A stretch of 64,000 nucleotides of DNA from Saccharothrix sp. NRRL B-16348 (GTDB taxonomy: Bacteria > Actinomycetota > Actinomycetes > Mycobacteriales > Pseudonocardiaceae): contig NZ_LGED01000113.1 in the NCBI RefSeq assembly GCF_001280085.1, positions 62,001-126,000 of the forward strand, read 5' to 3'. Position numbers and translations under genes: made by a program. This document shows, in pieces, positions 8,332 through 17,153 of this stretch; within the stretch, counting starts at the first letter, position 1, and each line of letters opens with the position of its first letter. Below the pieces are notes generated by a model, which ran no database searches, was not told where the DNA came from, and was given only the letters and a program-made list of their open reading frames with translations.

Positions 8332-10170
8332 CTAGCGACCAGGCAGTCGCCAGGTCTGGTTGAGCGTGGTGCCCTGGCTCGTCGGGTTGCAGGTCCACTG
8401 GTGGACCACGGCGCCCTGCGCGGTGGAGACGCCGTTGACGTCGACGCACTTGCCGCTGTGCCGGGCCACGAGCTGGTGGTCGTCGGGGTCGTTGCCGGCG
8501 TAGGTGACCTTCCGCAGGGTGAACTGCTGGTTCGCGCCGCTGTTGCAGGACCACTGGATGACCGCGGCGCCGTCCGCGGTGGACGCCGCGTTGACGTCCA
8601 GGCACTTGCCCGACTGCTGGTTGACGACCGTGAAGGTGTCCGCGAGCCCGGCCACCGGGCGGAAGTTCCACCGCTGCTCGTCACCGGTCGCGCAGGCGTA
8701 CTGCCGCTGCTGGGTGCCGTCCGCGGTGCTGCGGTTGGGGTTGGTCAGGCACTGCTGCGAGTGCTGGGCGACCGCGGTGGACTGGAAGGAGCCGTCACCG
8801 GTGCCCGTGGGCGGCAGGACCGTGATGGTGAACGAGTCGTCGACGTTGGAGTGCGGCAGGTTCACGGTGGTGGCGTTGCCGGACAGCGTCACGATGGTGT
8901 TCAGCACGGTCACCGGGCCCTGGACCGCCCCGCCGCCGTTGTGCGGGATGCGCTCGGCGAGCACCCGCACCTGGTTGTTCGCCACGATGCCCTCGGTGGC
9001 GTCCAGGCGGCGGAGGTTGACCGCGATGTTGCCGGTCGTGCGGCCACCGCCGACCAGCACCTTGGCCTCGCCCGGCGCCTTCGTCGCGAACCCGTCGTAG
9101 TTCTGGCTGGGCGTGACCGAGGTGATCTGACCGGTCTGGGAGCCGTAGAACCGGTAGACCCACCACTCGCCCTTCGGCTGGTGCCGCCCCGCCGAGTCGC
9201 GGACCAGCAGGTTGCCCAGGTCGTTGTGCAGGTTCCCCGCGCTCGCCCAGTTGGCGCGCAGCCCGTCCGCGCCCGCCCGCTCCAGCCGGGCGATGTACCA
9301 GGAGCCGTCGCCCGGGTTCTGCTCGTTGGACGCGCCGTACTCGTTGATCTGGTACGGCCGCGGGTGCGGGATGCCGCGCGCGTCGAGGGTGGCGTTGGCC
9401 GTCGCCACGTTCGCGACCGGGTCACCGGGCAGGGAGTGCCAGCTGATGATGTCGGGCACGACGTTGTTGGCCTTGACGAAGTCCAGGTACTGGGTCCACC
9501 ACCCCGACGTCGACGGCACGCACGCGCAGCTCGGGCCGACGATCAGGTGCGTGGGGAACGCGGCGCGGATGCGCTGGTACGAGCGCCGCCAGAGCTCGAA
9601 GTACTGCGCCTGCGGCCGGTTCCAGAACAGCGTGATGTTGGGCTCGTTCCAGATGTCCCACTGCACCGGCGCCCCGGTGGCCCGCACGTCCTCGATCAGG
9701 CGGTTGAGGAAGTTGTCGTAGTCGGTCCAGTTGCCGTTGTCGCCCGGGAAGCGGGAGATCGGGTAGCCGTCGGCGCCCCAGAGGTCGTGGGGCAGCAGGA
9801 CGAACTCCCCGCCCAGCGACCGGGTCCGTAACAGCTGGGCGCGGGTCGCGTTCCACCGGCGGTCGTACTTGCCCGACACCCAGCCGCCCGGGCTGTCGAG
9901 CTGCGCGCCGCCGGCACGCATGTACCGGAACTTCACGTCGCGGAAGAAGTTGTCCGCGGGTCCCGACGCGTCCTCGGTCATGCCGTAGATCCAGCCGGAC
10001 GCCCGGTAGGTCGGGGAACCGCCGGCGACGGAGAAGTCGACCGCGATCGACTCGTCGCCCGCCTGGGCGGGCGCGGTCATCGCGAGCAGGGACGAGGCGA
10101 CCGAGGCGCCGATGGCGAGCAGGGCGGCGAGGCGGCGGCGAGGGCGCCGCCGCTGGGTTCTGGTGTCCAC
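8332..10170 (-). CDS. Secreted clan GH-A glycosidase (GH39-like) with C-terminal ricin B lectin (CBM13)
   Basis: 612 aa from GTG 10170, with AGGAG six bases upstream. The Arg-rich N-terminus and hydrophobic core end at a likely cleavage near APAQA (residue 37). The catalytic domain (about 40-455) shows clan GH-A signatures: acid/base E176 in WDIWNEPN and probable nucleophile E277 in YQINEYGA. Cysteines 215 and 217 may form part of the fold. Residues about 470-612 are a three-repeat ricin B lectin domain (QRWNF, NQQFTL, NQTWRL). GH39-like is my best family call because of spacing and similarity to beta-xylosidase-type proteins; GH79 or another clan-A family is possible. It probably acts on decorated xylan or another hemicellulose outside the cell. 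Its upstream region carries three palindromes. Confidence 0.75.
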   Translation of the reverse strand: MDTRTQRRRPRRRLAALLAIGASVASSLLAMTAPAQAGDESIAVDFSVAGGSPTYRASGWIYGMTEDASGPADNFFRDVKFRYMRAGGAQLDSPGGWVSGKYDRRWNATRAQLLRTRSLGGEFVLLPHDLWGADGYPISRFPGDNGNWTDYDNFLNRLIEDVRATGAPVQWDIWNEPNITLFWNRPQAQYFELWRRSYQRIRAAFPTHLIVGPSCACVPSTSGWWTQYLDFVKANNVVPDIISWHSLPGDPVANVATANATLDARGIPHPRPYQINEYGASNEQNPGDGSWYIARLERAGADGLRANWASAGNLHNDLGNLLVRDSAGRHQPKGEWWVYRFYGSQTGQITSVTPSQNYDGFATKAPGEAKVLVGGGRTTGNIAVNLRRLDATEGIVANNQVRVLAERIPHNGGGAVQGPVTVLNTIVTLSGNATTVNLPHSNVDDSFTITVLPPTGTGDGSFQSTAVAQHSQQCLTNPNRSTADGTQQRQYACATGDEQRWNFRPVAGLADTFTVVNQQSGKCLDVNAASTADGAAVIQWSCNSGANQQFTLRKVTYAGNDPDDHQLVARHSGKCVDVNGVSTAQGAVVHQWTCNPTSQGTTLNQTWRLPGR

Positions 10171-10714
10171 AGGAGACTCCTGGTGCGGGATTGGTCATGG
10201 TGGCCGCGGTCCCGGACTCCGTCGTGGACACGGTCGGCTACCACGTGGGCGCGGCGGCGCGGTCGTGACCGCACCACGTCCAGCCGCACCCCGATCCCAC
10301 TCCGCACGTCGCCGGCGGCGACAGGGCGCGACGCCGCGGAGGTGGCAGTTCGCCGTTGAACCACGAAGACCCCGATTCGATCGGACCAAGCGGAGGTCGA
10401 ACCGATTCGACTAGCAACAGCACCGTACGCGCAGACCGGCGGGCAGCACAACAGTCAGCTCCTGCCCGGTGAGTAGAAGTCCGTCCCGAGCGTGGGTCCA
10501 GCCCTGGCGGGCCGAAGACGCCAACCGACCGTCGCGAAATCGAACCGGTTCGACGGCAACGGCGACATGACAACGAGAGCCGCCGTCGCGGCCGGTCGGT
10601 GCGGACTGGTCGTCCGCACCCCGGTCCGCGACGGCGGCTCCCGTGGTGGTGTGCTCCGAACCCGTGGACGCGAGCGTCAAGCCCGGCGTTGCCGGACAGG
10701 CCCGCGCCGGCGGG
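10171..10714 (-). promoter_or_regulatory. 544-bp upstream region of the GH39-like gene with three TCGA-type palindromes
   Basis: No convincing gene is present. It holds CCGATTCGATCGG (10372-10384), GTCGAACCGATTCGAC (10396-10411) and the perfect palindrome TCGAACCGGTTCGA (10540-10553). The last two are near copies of one another. They look like operator sites for the leftward GH39-like gene and differ from the AGCGCT-type sites seen elsewhere in the locus. Confidence 0.55.
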
Positions 10715-12025
10715 TCAGGAGGCGCAGGCCGCGCCGTTGAGGCTGAACGAGGCCGGTTTGCCGGCGTTGCCCGTGTGGTTGGCCTGGAAGCCGATGCTCA
10801 CCGAGCCGCCGGGGGCGATGTTGCCGTTGTAGGAGACGTTCCTGGCCGTGACCTGTCCCGACATGGGCGAGTAGGAGGCGTTCCACCCGGAGGTGATCGT
10901 CTGCCCGCCGGGCAGGGTGAACACCAGCGACCAGCCGCTGATCGGCGCGCTGCCGGTGTTCGTGATGACGATCTCCGACGTCAGGCCGGAGTTCCACGCG
11001 TTGATGGTGTCGGTCACCTTGCAGCCGTCACCGGGATCGTTCGGCGTCGTGGTCGTCGTGGTGGTCGAAGTCGTCGTGGTCGTGGTGGTCGTCGTGGTGC
11101 CGGGCGCGCCCTGGAACTGGGAGATGAACTTCCACGCCTCGCCCTTGGTCCAGGTCCGGATGCCGCTCTCGCTGTAGGTGCCGTCGACCGGGCCGGGCAT
11201 GTGGCCGTTGTCGAACGCGGCCCACTGCACCGGGTACCCCGCACGGCACGAGTAGGTCGTCGTGATGTGGGTCATGCTGCCCTGCGACGGCTCACGCGGG
11301 CTCTGCGGCGTGCAACCGTTGTTCGCCACGAACTTGTCCCGCAGCTGCCGCCCCATCGAGATGTTCAGGACGTTGTCCGTGATGCCGTGCATGCCGAAGT
11401 AGGCGATCGGCTGACTACCGCCGCTGCACCCGCTCAACTGCGCACCGGCGTACACCACCACCGCGCGGAACACGGTCGCCCGGGCGCACGCCAGCGCGTA
11501 GCTCATGCCACCGCCGTAGCTGAAGCCCATCGCGAAGCGCAACGCCGTGTCGACGCACAGGTCGGCCTCGATCCGCCGCAGCATGTCGTCGGTGAAGACC
11601 ACGTCCTCGCCGCCGGAGTTCGCCCAGCCGTTGCCCAGGCCCTGCGGCGCCACCAGGATCGCGCTGTTGTTCGACTGCTCCTGCATCCCGTAGTAGGACC
11701 ACGCCGTCCCGCTGGTGCCACCGGAGGAGACGTCGTTCATCGTGCCGCCACGCCAGTGGAAGCCGAAGATCAACCGGTAGGGGCGGGTGTTGTCGTAGCC
11801 GTCCGGCACGCGCAGGATGAAGCTGCGGCTCTTGCCGCTGCTCGTGATCGTGTGCGTGCCGCTGCGCAACGTCGGGGCCTTGCCGCAGCCGGCGCTCGAC
11901 GCCAGCGCGCCGACCTGCGCGGACGGCGCTGTTTCGCCGAGCCCTCCGCTCAATGCCGTGCCGGTCGCCGCCGCGGTGAGGAGCACCGCCGCCAACGCGG
12001 GCCCGAGAAGCCTACGCGCTATCAT
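10715..12025 (-). CDS. Secreted CE1-type (feruloyl/acetyl xylan) esterase with Thr linker and CBM2
   Basis: 436 aa. A signal peptide (about 1-35) is followed by an LpqC/feruloyl-esterase-like alpha/beta hydrolase: FGFHWRGG oxyanion region, nucleophile S169 in GFSYGGG, and a late FDNGHMPG segment supplying the catalytic histidine. A nearly pure threonine linker (about residues 313-332) leads to a C-terminal CBM2 bounded by two cysteines. That CBM2 is very similar to the one in the GH27 protein at 17154. The enzyme probably removes ferulate or acetyl groups from hemicellulose while bound to cellulose or xylan. Family members can also be polyhydroxybutyrate depolymerases, but the CBM and neighbourhood favour a cell-wall esterase. 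Confidence 0.85.
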   Translation of the reverse strand: MIARRLLGPALAAVLLTAAATGTALSGGLGETAPSAQVGALASSAGCGKAPTLRSGTHTITSSGKSRSFILRVPDGYDNTRPYRLIFGFHWRGGTMNDVSSGGTSGTAWSYYGMQEQSNNSAILVAPQGLGNGWANSGGEDVVFTDDMLRRIEADLCVDTALRFAMGFSYGGGMSYALACARATVFRAVVVYAGAQLSGCSGGSQPIAYFGMHGITDNVLNISMGRQLRDKFVANNGCTPQSPREPSQGSMTHITTTYSCRAGYPVQWAAFDNGHMPGPVDGTYSESGIRTWTKGEAWKFISQFQGAPGTTTTTTTTTTSTTTTTTTPNDPGDGCKVTDTINAWNSGLTSEIVITNTGSAPISGWSLVFTLPGGQTITSGWNASYSPMSGQVTARNVSYNGNIAPGGSVSIGFQANHTGNAGKPASFSLNGAACAS

Positions 12026-12424
12026 CAGAGACTCTTTTCTGCAGTTCGGACATCGAGTGCTGTGGGTGAGCGGTCACCGCGGCGGCCGATCACCCGTGGC
12101 GGCGGAGGACGCGGGTCGGCAGGCGGAGTCGGTCCGGGTCAGCAGGCCGAGCCGCCAGGGCACGCCGTGGCTGGTGTCGCGGGTCCAGGCGCCGTCCAGG
12201 AGCGGAACCGCGCGGACGCACCGTCCTCAATGGAAGGTCTCGCGACAGGGGATCGCGCGCGCACGACCGGCCGACGGCGCTCGCGGGCGTGCCGACTCGT
12301 CGATCGGGAGAGCCCGGAGGAGGGGTGCGCGTCGAACGCGCACAGCGCAGGCGGCGATCGCATCCGTGTCCCCAACGTCGTCGTTGACGGACGGCCGCGG
12401 CGGAGGTGCCCGGCCGACAGGGTT

Positions 12425-12435
12425 CGAAACTTTCG
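12425..12435. promoter_or_regulatory. CGAAACTTTCG palindrome
   Basis: A perfect inverted repeat CGAAA-C-TTTCG. Inverted repeats of the GAAA-N-TTTC kind have been described upstream of xylanolytic genes in Streptomyces, so this is a candidate xylan-responsive operator. The link is by motif resemblance only. Confidence 0.45.
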
Positions 12436-12510
12436 GTGGAGAGACTTCCACTTTCGAAGTCAATCTAGCCGGCCACCCCGGCGACGGTCAACGCTCAACG
12501 GAGCTAAACT

Positions 12511-12523
12511 TGTTAGCGCTCAC
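12511..12523. promoter_or_regulatory. LacI-type operator TGTTAGCGCTCAC
   Basis: It shares the GTTAGCGCTCAC pattern with sites at 18944, 33495 and 33651. It is near-palindromic around AGCGCT, the usual core of LacI/GalR-family sites. Confidence 0.6.
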
Positions 12524-12651
12524 TTTCCACCAGGCAGGGCCGTCGCCGTCGAATGCCATCGACAGGCTCCCGGCAATAGTCACTGGTCAGACGGCACCTT
12601 CACGCCGGCCGCGCGTTCAGGTCACTGAACGCACAATGCACGACGAGCAAT

Positions 12652-12669
12652 TTTGTTAGCGCAAACAAA
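12652..12669. promoter_or_regulatory. LacI-type operator TTTGTTAGCGCAAACAAA
   Basis: A near-perfect 18-bp palindrome (two mismatches) just past the GH36 stop codon, on the upstream side of the CE1-CBM2 gene. It matches the GTTAGCGC family of sites in this locus. Confidence 0.55.
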
Positions 12670-12677
12670 GCGCCCGG

Positions 12678-14807
12678 CTACTCGGCACGGCTCAGGCGCA
12701 GCAGCACGGCGGACGGCGACGCCGGCATGGTGAGCGTCAACTCGGCCGTGCCGGGGTCCCACGCGGTGACGGCTCCGCTGATGCCGGGGTAGAGCAGGTC
12801 GACCACGACGTCCGCGCCGAGCAGGTGCGGCAGGCGCAGCGTCGCGGTGTCCTCCACCCCCGGTCGGCGCCACGCGGTGAGGTACGTGGTGTCGGGCGTG
12901 CGCAGGGCGAGCGCGATCCACGGGTCGTCCCAGGCGGGCAGACCGAGCGGCCAGGAGGGCACGGCCCGCCGCAGGTCGGCGCGGATGTCCTTGTACACGG
13001 CCACGGCCTCGTGCACGAGCGCGAGCGCCTCGGGGCCGAGCTCCAGGATCCGCCCGGACAGGTGCACCCGGCCGAGGAGCGCGTTGGCCATGGTGAAGGC
13101 GACTTCGTCCAGCGAGTCGTCCGCCCGCGGGTAGGCCCAGACCGCGCCCTGCTCCGGGGTGACCGCGGTGGGCGCGGCGGCGGCGATCGGCGCGTAGAGC
13201 TCCAGGCTCTCCTGGTCGCTGGTGGACTGGATCTGCAGCCGGGACAGCAACGCGTGGTCCATCCGCATGCCGCCGGAAGCGCAGTTCTCCACGACCAGCC
13301 GCGGATGGCGGTCCAGGACGCCGTCGAGCCAGTCCAGGTGCGCGCGGTTGTGGCCGAGCAGACCCGCGCCGGGGCTCTCGCCGGGCCGGCCGCTGGTGCC
13401 GACGCCGATGTCGACGTTGTGGTCCAGCTTGAGGTAGCCGACGCCCCACTCGCCGACCAGGCGGTCCACCACCTCGTCCAGGTGGGCGCGGGCGGCGGGG
13501 TGGCGCAGGTCGAGGTGGTAGCGGCCCGCTTCGACCACGCGCACGCCGTCACGCCGGAAGAAGGCCTCCTCGGGCAACGCGTCGGCGACGGTGCTGCGGA
13601 CCCCGATCACCTCCGGTTCCAGCCACAGGCCGGGGACCATGCCGCGGTCCCGGATGTGGTCCAGCACCTCGTGCAGGCCGCGCGGCCCGGGGAAGCGGGA
13701 GCGGGACGCCTCCCAGAGCCCGACGGTGTCCCACCAGTTCTCGGCCTCTTCGGCGTACCAGCCCGCGTCGATGACGAAGTACTCGGCGCCTGCCTCGGCC
13801 GCGGCGTCGACCAGCGGCAGCAGCTTGGCCGTGGTGGGGTCGCCCATCAGGCAGTTCATGTAGTCGTTGAAGATGACGGGCAGGTGCTCGTGGTCGGGGT
13901 GCGGTCGGCGCGTCGCACGGCGGTACTCGGTCAGCGCGGCGAACGCGGCGTCGGTCCCGCCATCGGCGCCGAAGGCGAGGGCCGCGGGCACGGTGCGGAA
14001 CTCCGTGCCCGGTTCGAGGTCGTGGCGCCAGCCGTGGTGGCCGTCGCACGGGCCGAACACCGCCAGGTAGGCGGAGACCTCGCGCTCGCCGCACTCCCAG
14101 CGCCAGCCGCCACCGTTGTGCTCGACCTGCCACACCCACGCCCGGCCGGTCCGGCGGTCGGCCAGACCACCCATCGGCAACCGGCCACCGCTGGACCAGG
14201 CGCCTTGACCGGCCAGCACGAACGCGCCCCGGCCGTTGGACATCCGCACGCTCTTGGTGAGGGCCGGCGAGGTCAGCCGCAGCGGTCGGCGCTGCCAGCG
14301 GCACTCGGCGAACCAGTCGTTGTCCGCCCACAGCAGGTCGGCGTCGTCCAGCGCACCCTCCCGCGCCGCCGTGAGGCCGCCCACCGCGAGCGAGCTGACC
14401 GCCTGCAGGTGCAGGGTGGTGCCACCCTCGTTGCGCAGGACGACCTCGCCGCGCAGCACGGGGACGCCGTCCGGCGAGCCGTAGACCACCTCGGCGACCA
14501 GGCCGGTCTCCGGGTCGACGAGTTCGACGGTGAGCGCGTGCCAACCGTCCTCGTGGGTCGAGCGGTGCGCCCGGTAGCGGAGCCGCTCGCCGATCGTGGA
14601 GTGGATGAAGCGGTTGCCCGACCACCAGCGGCCGTGGCCCACCGTCGTCACGGCCACCAGCGGCACCGCCGCGCCCGGGTCGTGCGGGTCCGGTGCGTCA
14701 CCGGGCGAACCGAGCCGGGTCAGTCGGACGGCACCGTCCTCGGCGATGGCGAACTCGGCCGCCAAGGTCTCGTGCCCCCACTGGATCACGCGCGGTTCGT
14801 CGGTCAC
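12678..14807 (-). CDS. GH36 alpha-galactosidase, cytoplasmic
   Basis: 709 aa from GTG 14807, chosen because GGGAGAG lies about five bases upstream. The longer open frame would run through an operator at 14822-14837. The protein has the N-terminal beta-supersandwich and GH36 barrel. Motifs include WYAEEAENWWDTVGLWE, GLWLEPEVIG, nucleophile D462 in YLKLDHN and acid/base D531 in STSDQE. There is no signal peptide, so it should hydrolyse imported alpha-galactosides such as galactomanno-oligosaccharides or raffinose-type sugars. It is divergently transcribed from the CE7 esterase, and each gene has its own copy of a TCGAAGCGCTT operator. Confidence 0.92.
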   Translation of the reverse strand: MTDEPRVIQWGHETLAAEFAIAEDGAVRLTRLGSPGDAPDPHDPGAAVPLVAVTTVGHGRWWSGNRFIHSTIGERLRYRAHRSTHEDGWHALTVELVDPETGLVAEVVYGSPDGVPVLRGEVVLRNEGGTTLHLQAVSSLAVGGLTAAREGALDDADLLWADNDWFAECRWQRRPLRLTSPALTKSVRMSNGRGAFVLAGQGAWSSGGRLPMGGLADRRTGRAWVWQVEHNGGGWRWECGEREVSAYLAVFGPCDGHHGWRHDLEPGTEFRTVPAALAFGADGGTDAAFAALTEYRRATRRPHPDHEHLPVIFNDYMNCLMGDPTTAKLLPLVDAAAEAGAEYFVIDAGWYAEEAENWWDTVGLWEASRSRFPGPRGLHEVLDHIRDRGMVPGLWLEPEVIGVRSTVADALPEEAFFRRDGVRVVEAGRYHLDLRHPAARAHLDEVVDRLVGEWGVGYLKLDHNVDIGVGTSGRPGESPGAGLLGHNRAHLDWLDGVLDRHPRLVVENCASGGMRMDHALLSRLQIQSTSDQESLELYAPIAAAAPTAVTPEQGAVWAYPRADDSLDEVAFTMANALLGRVHLSGRILELGPEALALVHEAVAVYKDIRADLRRAVPSWPLGLPAWDDPWIALALRTPDTTYLTAWRRPGVEDTATLRLPHLLGADVVVDLLYPGISGAVTAWDPGTAELTLTMPASPSAVLLRLSRAE

Positions 14808-14821
14808 GATGACTCTCCCGT

Positions 14822-14837
14822 GTCGAAGCGCTTGAAC
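14822..14837. promoter_or_regulatory. LacI-type operator GTCGAAGCGCTTGAAC (GH36 side)
   Basis: A near-palindrome lying 15 bp upstream of the GH36 start. It is a second copy of the site at 14944-14958 and probably bound by the LacI-family protein encoded at 15904-16989. A possible leftward promoter (TTGTTG, 18 bp, TAGTCT) lies at about 14850-14880. Confidence 0.65.
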
Positions 14838-14943
14838 AGTCGCGTTGAGACTAACCACGCACATTGACCTTCAACAAGGGCTCCAACAGCGCGAATACTC
14901 GTTGCCGTCACACGATTGACATACCAGTGGCGCACATGCGAAC

Positions 14944-14958
14944 GTCGAAGCGCTTCAC
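14944..14958. promoter_or_regulatory. LacI-type operator GTCGAAGCGCTTCAC (CE7 side)
   Basis: It contains a perfect GAAGCGCTTC core and lies 28 bp before the CE7 start, downstream of a TTGACA hexamer at 14916-14921. It is paired with the site on the GH36 side of this 179-bp divergent region. Confidence 0.65.
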
Positions 14959-14986
14959 TCCCCGTGCCACCCCGGAGGACTCCCCC

Positions 14987-15970
14987 ATGCCGTTGACGGA
15001 CTCCCCGCAGGACGAGCTGGCCCGCTACCGCCCGGATTCGAGCCCACCACCGGACTTCGACGCCTTCTGGGAGCACACCCTCGCGACGGCACGCGCCCGC
15101 GGCGGCGCCGTGAAGGTCGAGTCGGTCACCGACCGGCACCTGCTGCGCACCGTGGACGTGGACGACATCCGGTTCCCGGGCTGGAACGGCGAACCGGTGG
15201 CCGCCTGGCTGCTGCGCCCGCGCGGCGCCGAAGGCCCGCTGCCCGTCGTCGTGACCTACATCGGCTACAGCGGAGGTCGCGGCCTGCCCACCGACCACCT
15301 GCTCTGGTCCGCCGCCGGGTACGCGCAGCTCGTCGTCGACAGCCGCGGCCAGGGCCACGACACGCCGGACACGACGGAAGGCCAGGGCACGCAGTGGGCC
15401 TCCGGGTTCATGACCCGCGGCGTCGAATCCCCCGAGCACTACTACTACCGGCGTCTGATGACCGACTGCGTCCGCGCCGTGGACGCGGTCGCCGACCTGC
15501 CCGGGGTGGACCAGCGACGGGTGATCGTCGCCGGCGGCAGCCAGGGCGGCGGCCTCGCGCTCGCCGTCGCGGGACTGGCGCCGGGAAGCGTGGCCGCGGT
15601 CATGCCGGACGTGCCCTTCCTGTGCCACTACCGGCACGCGGCGGAGGTCAGCGGTGAAGGCCCGTACGAGGAGCTGGTGAAGTACCTGCGGTGGCACAGC
15701 CGCCAGCACGTGGAGCGGACCTTCGCCACGCTGTCCTACTTCGACGGTGTGCACTTCGCTCAACGGGCGACGGCGCCCGCGCTGTTCAGCGTCGGCCTGA
15801 TGGATCCGATCTGCCCTCCCTCCACCGTGTACGCCGCCTTCAACCACTACACGGGCGAAGACCGGACCATGACGGTGTGGCCCTTCGCCGACCACGGCGG
15901 CGGCTACGGCTCCAACCCCGCCGTGCAACTGGCCTGGCTGCGCGAACGCGGGCTCGGCGCGCCGGCCTGA
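14987..15970 (+). CDS. CE7 acetyl xylan esterase / cephalosporin-C deacetylase family
   Basis: 327 aa from ATG 14987, with GGAGG at 14974-14978. The longer open frame upstream crosses the operator region and is not used. It is a typical CE7 alpha/beta hydrolase: N-terminal PPDFDAFWEHTL, RGQG in VVDSRGQGHDTPD, nucleophile S185 in GGSQGGG, D273 in GLMDPICPP and H303 in FADHGGG. There is no signal peptide, so it probably deacetylates imported short xylo- or manno-oligosaccharides. It is divergent from GH36. Its last 67 bp overlap the end of the convergent LacI gene. Confidence 0.9.
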   Translation: MPLTDSPQDELARYRPDSSPPPDFDAFWEHTLATARARGGAVKVESVTDRHLLRTVDVDDIRFPGWNGEPVAAWLLRPRGAEGPLPVVVTYIGYSGGRGLPTDHLLWSAAGYAQLVVDSRGQGHDTPDTTEGQGTQWASGFMTRGVESPEHYYYRRLMTDCVRAVDAVADLPGVDQRRVIVAGGSQGGGLALAVAGLAPGSVAAVMPDVPFLCHYRHAAEVSGEGPYEELVKYLRWHSRQHVERTFATLSYFDGVHFAQRATAPALFSVGLMDPICPPSTVYAAFNHYTGEDRTMTVWPFADHGGGYGSNPAVQLAWLRERGLGAPA

Positions 15971-16989
15971 TCACGGCCCGACGGCGGGCGGACGCTGTCC
16001 CGCGGCACCAGGGTCGGCGCGATGGTGCGCTGCGGGTCGCCGACGTCGTGGCCGCCGACCTGGGCCAGCAGCAGGTCCAGCGCTTCCTTGGCCACGGCGT
16101 CGAAGTCCGGCCGGACGGTCGTCAACGACGGGATCAGGTAGCCGGCCTCGGGCACGTCGTCGAAGCCGACCACGCTCACGTCGTGCGGCACCCGTCTGCC
16201 GTGCTCGCTCATCGCGCGGAGGATGCCGAGCGCCAGGTGGTCGTTGGCCGCGAAGACCGCGGTCACCTCGGGCATCCGCGCCAGCCTCCGCCCCGCCCGG
16301 TACCCCGACGCCGCGCTCCAGTCCGCGGGCAGCGGCGGCGGCGCCTCCACGCCCGCGTCCGCCAACGCCGACCGCCAGCCGCGCACGCGACCCGCGCTGT
16401 CGAACCAGTCCGGCGGGCCGGAGACGTGCCACACCGTGCGGTGGCCCGCGTCGAGCAGGTGCCGGGTGGCGGCGTAGGCGCCCGCCTCCTGGTCGACCGT
16501 CACCAGCGGGGTGGACCGCTCCGGGTCGCCGTCCACCATCACCAGCGGCACGTCGGGCGGCACGGCGTCGACCGCGTCGCTCACCGACGCCGTGGGCGCG
16601 ATGACGACGATGCCCGCCACCCGCTGGTCGCGGTGCCACTCCAGGGCGCTGGTGACGGACGCGCGGTCCGCCACGTCGACCCGGTGCGCGGTCACCACGA
16701 ACCCCACTTCGGCCGCCGCCTGCTCGAACGCCGCCACCAGCGAGACCGGCCCGTACAAGGTGGAGTTCTGCGCCACCACGCCGATCAGCTGCGAGCGGCC
16801 CGTCACCAGGGCGCGGGCCACCCGGTTCGGCCGGTAGCCCAGCTGGTCGATCGCCGCCTGGACCCGCATCCTGGTCTGGTCCCGGACGTACGGGTGCCCG
16901 TTGAGCACCCGGGACACCGTCTGGTGCGAGACCTGGGCGAGCCGGGCGACGTCCGCCATCGCGGGCGGGTGGAAGGCGCTGTTGCCCAC
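15904..16989 (-). CDS. LacI/GalR-family transcriptional repressor
   Basis: 361 aa from GTG 16989, with a GAGGGGG site about seven bases upstream; ATG at MADVARLAQ is a shorter alternative. The N-terminal helix-turn-helix (VARLAQVSHQTVSRVLNGHP) and hinge helix (NRVARALVTGRS) are followed by a periplasmic-binding-protein-like effector domain to about residue 330 and a Ser/Arg-rich tail. It is the only LacI-family gene in the window and probably binds the two TCGAAGCGCTT sites between GH36 and CE7. The inducer is probably an oligosaccharide, but which one is not visible. Its 3' end overlaps the convergent CE7 gene by 67 bp. Confidence 0.9.
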   Translation of the reverse strand: MGNSAFHPPAMADVARLAQVSHQTVSRVLNGHPYVRDQTRMRVQAAIDQLGYRPNRVARALVTGRSQLIGVVAQNSTLYGPVSLVAAFEQAAAEVGFVVTAHRVDVADRASVTSALEWHRDQRVAGIVVIAPTASVSDAVDAVPPDVPLVMVDGDPERSTPLVTVDQEAGAYAATRHLLDAGHRTVWHVSGPPDWFDSAGRVRGWRSALADAGVEAPPPLPADWSAASGYRAGRRLARMPEVTAVFAANDHLALGILRAMSEHGRRVPHDVSVVGFDDVPEAGYLIPSLTTVRPDFDAVAKEALDLLLAQVGGHDVGDPQRTIAPTLVPRDSVRPPSGRDQAGAPSPRSRSQASCTAGLEP

Positions 16990-17040
16990 TGCCGTCCCCC
17001 TCTGCGTGGTGCTCGCGCGCCACAGTTCCGTCGACGCGCG

Positions 17041-17134
17041 GCACCCGGAGAGCCGGACCGCGGACGGCAAGGGTCCGCGGTCCGGCGCGTCGGGTGCCGT
17101 GCCGAGGCGTGGAGCAGGAGCCCCGCTCCACGCC
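17041..17134 (-). terminator. Tandem hairpin terminators after the GH27 gene
   Basis: Two perfect stems follow the GH27 stop: 10 bp (17106-17115 with 17125-17134), then 14 bp (17052-17065 with 17073-17086). The second is enclosed by GCACCC (17041-17046) / GGGTGC (17092-17097). They separate GH27 from the co-oriented lacI gene. Confidence 0.7.
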
Positions 17135-17153
17135 GGTGGTCAGGTGACCGGGG

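Larger units (their letters stand above)
12026..12677 (-). promoter_or_regulatory. 652-bp regulatory region upstream of the CE1-CBM2 gene
   Basis: No ORF here has convincing protein character. The stretch carries three palindromic elements, listed separately, at 12425-12435, 12511-12523 and 12652-12669, all on the upstream side of the leftward esterase gene. They lie about 400-640 bp from its start, unusually far for a bacterial operator, so a long leader, looping or a missed small transcript is possible. Confidence 0.5.

Noticed and set aside
12139..12375. Small ORF in the region upstream of CE1-CBM2
   Set aside because: No ribosome site, no coherent codon bias and no recognisable protein features.
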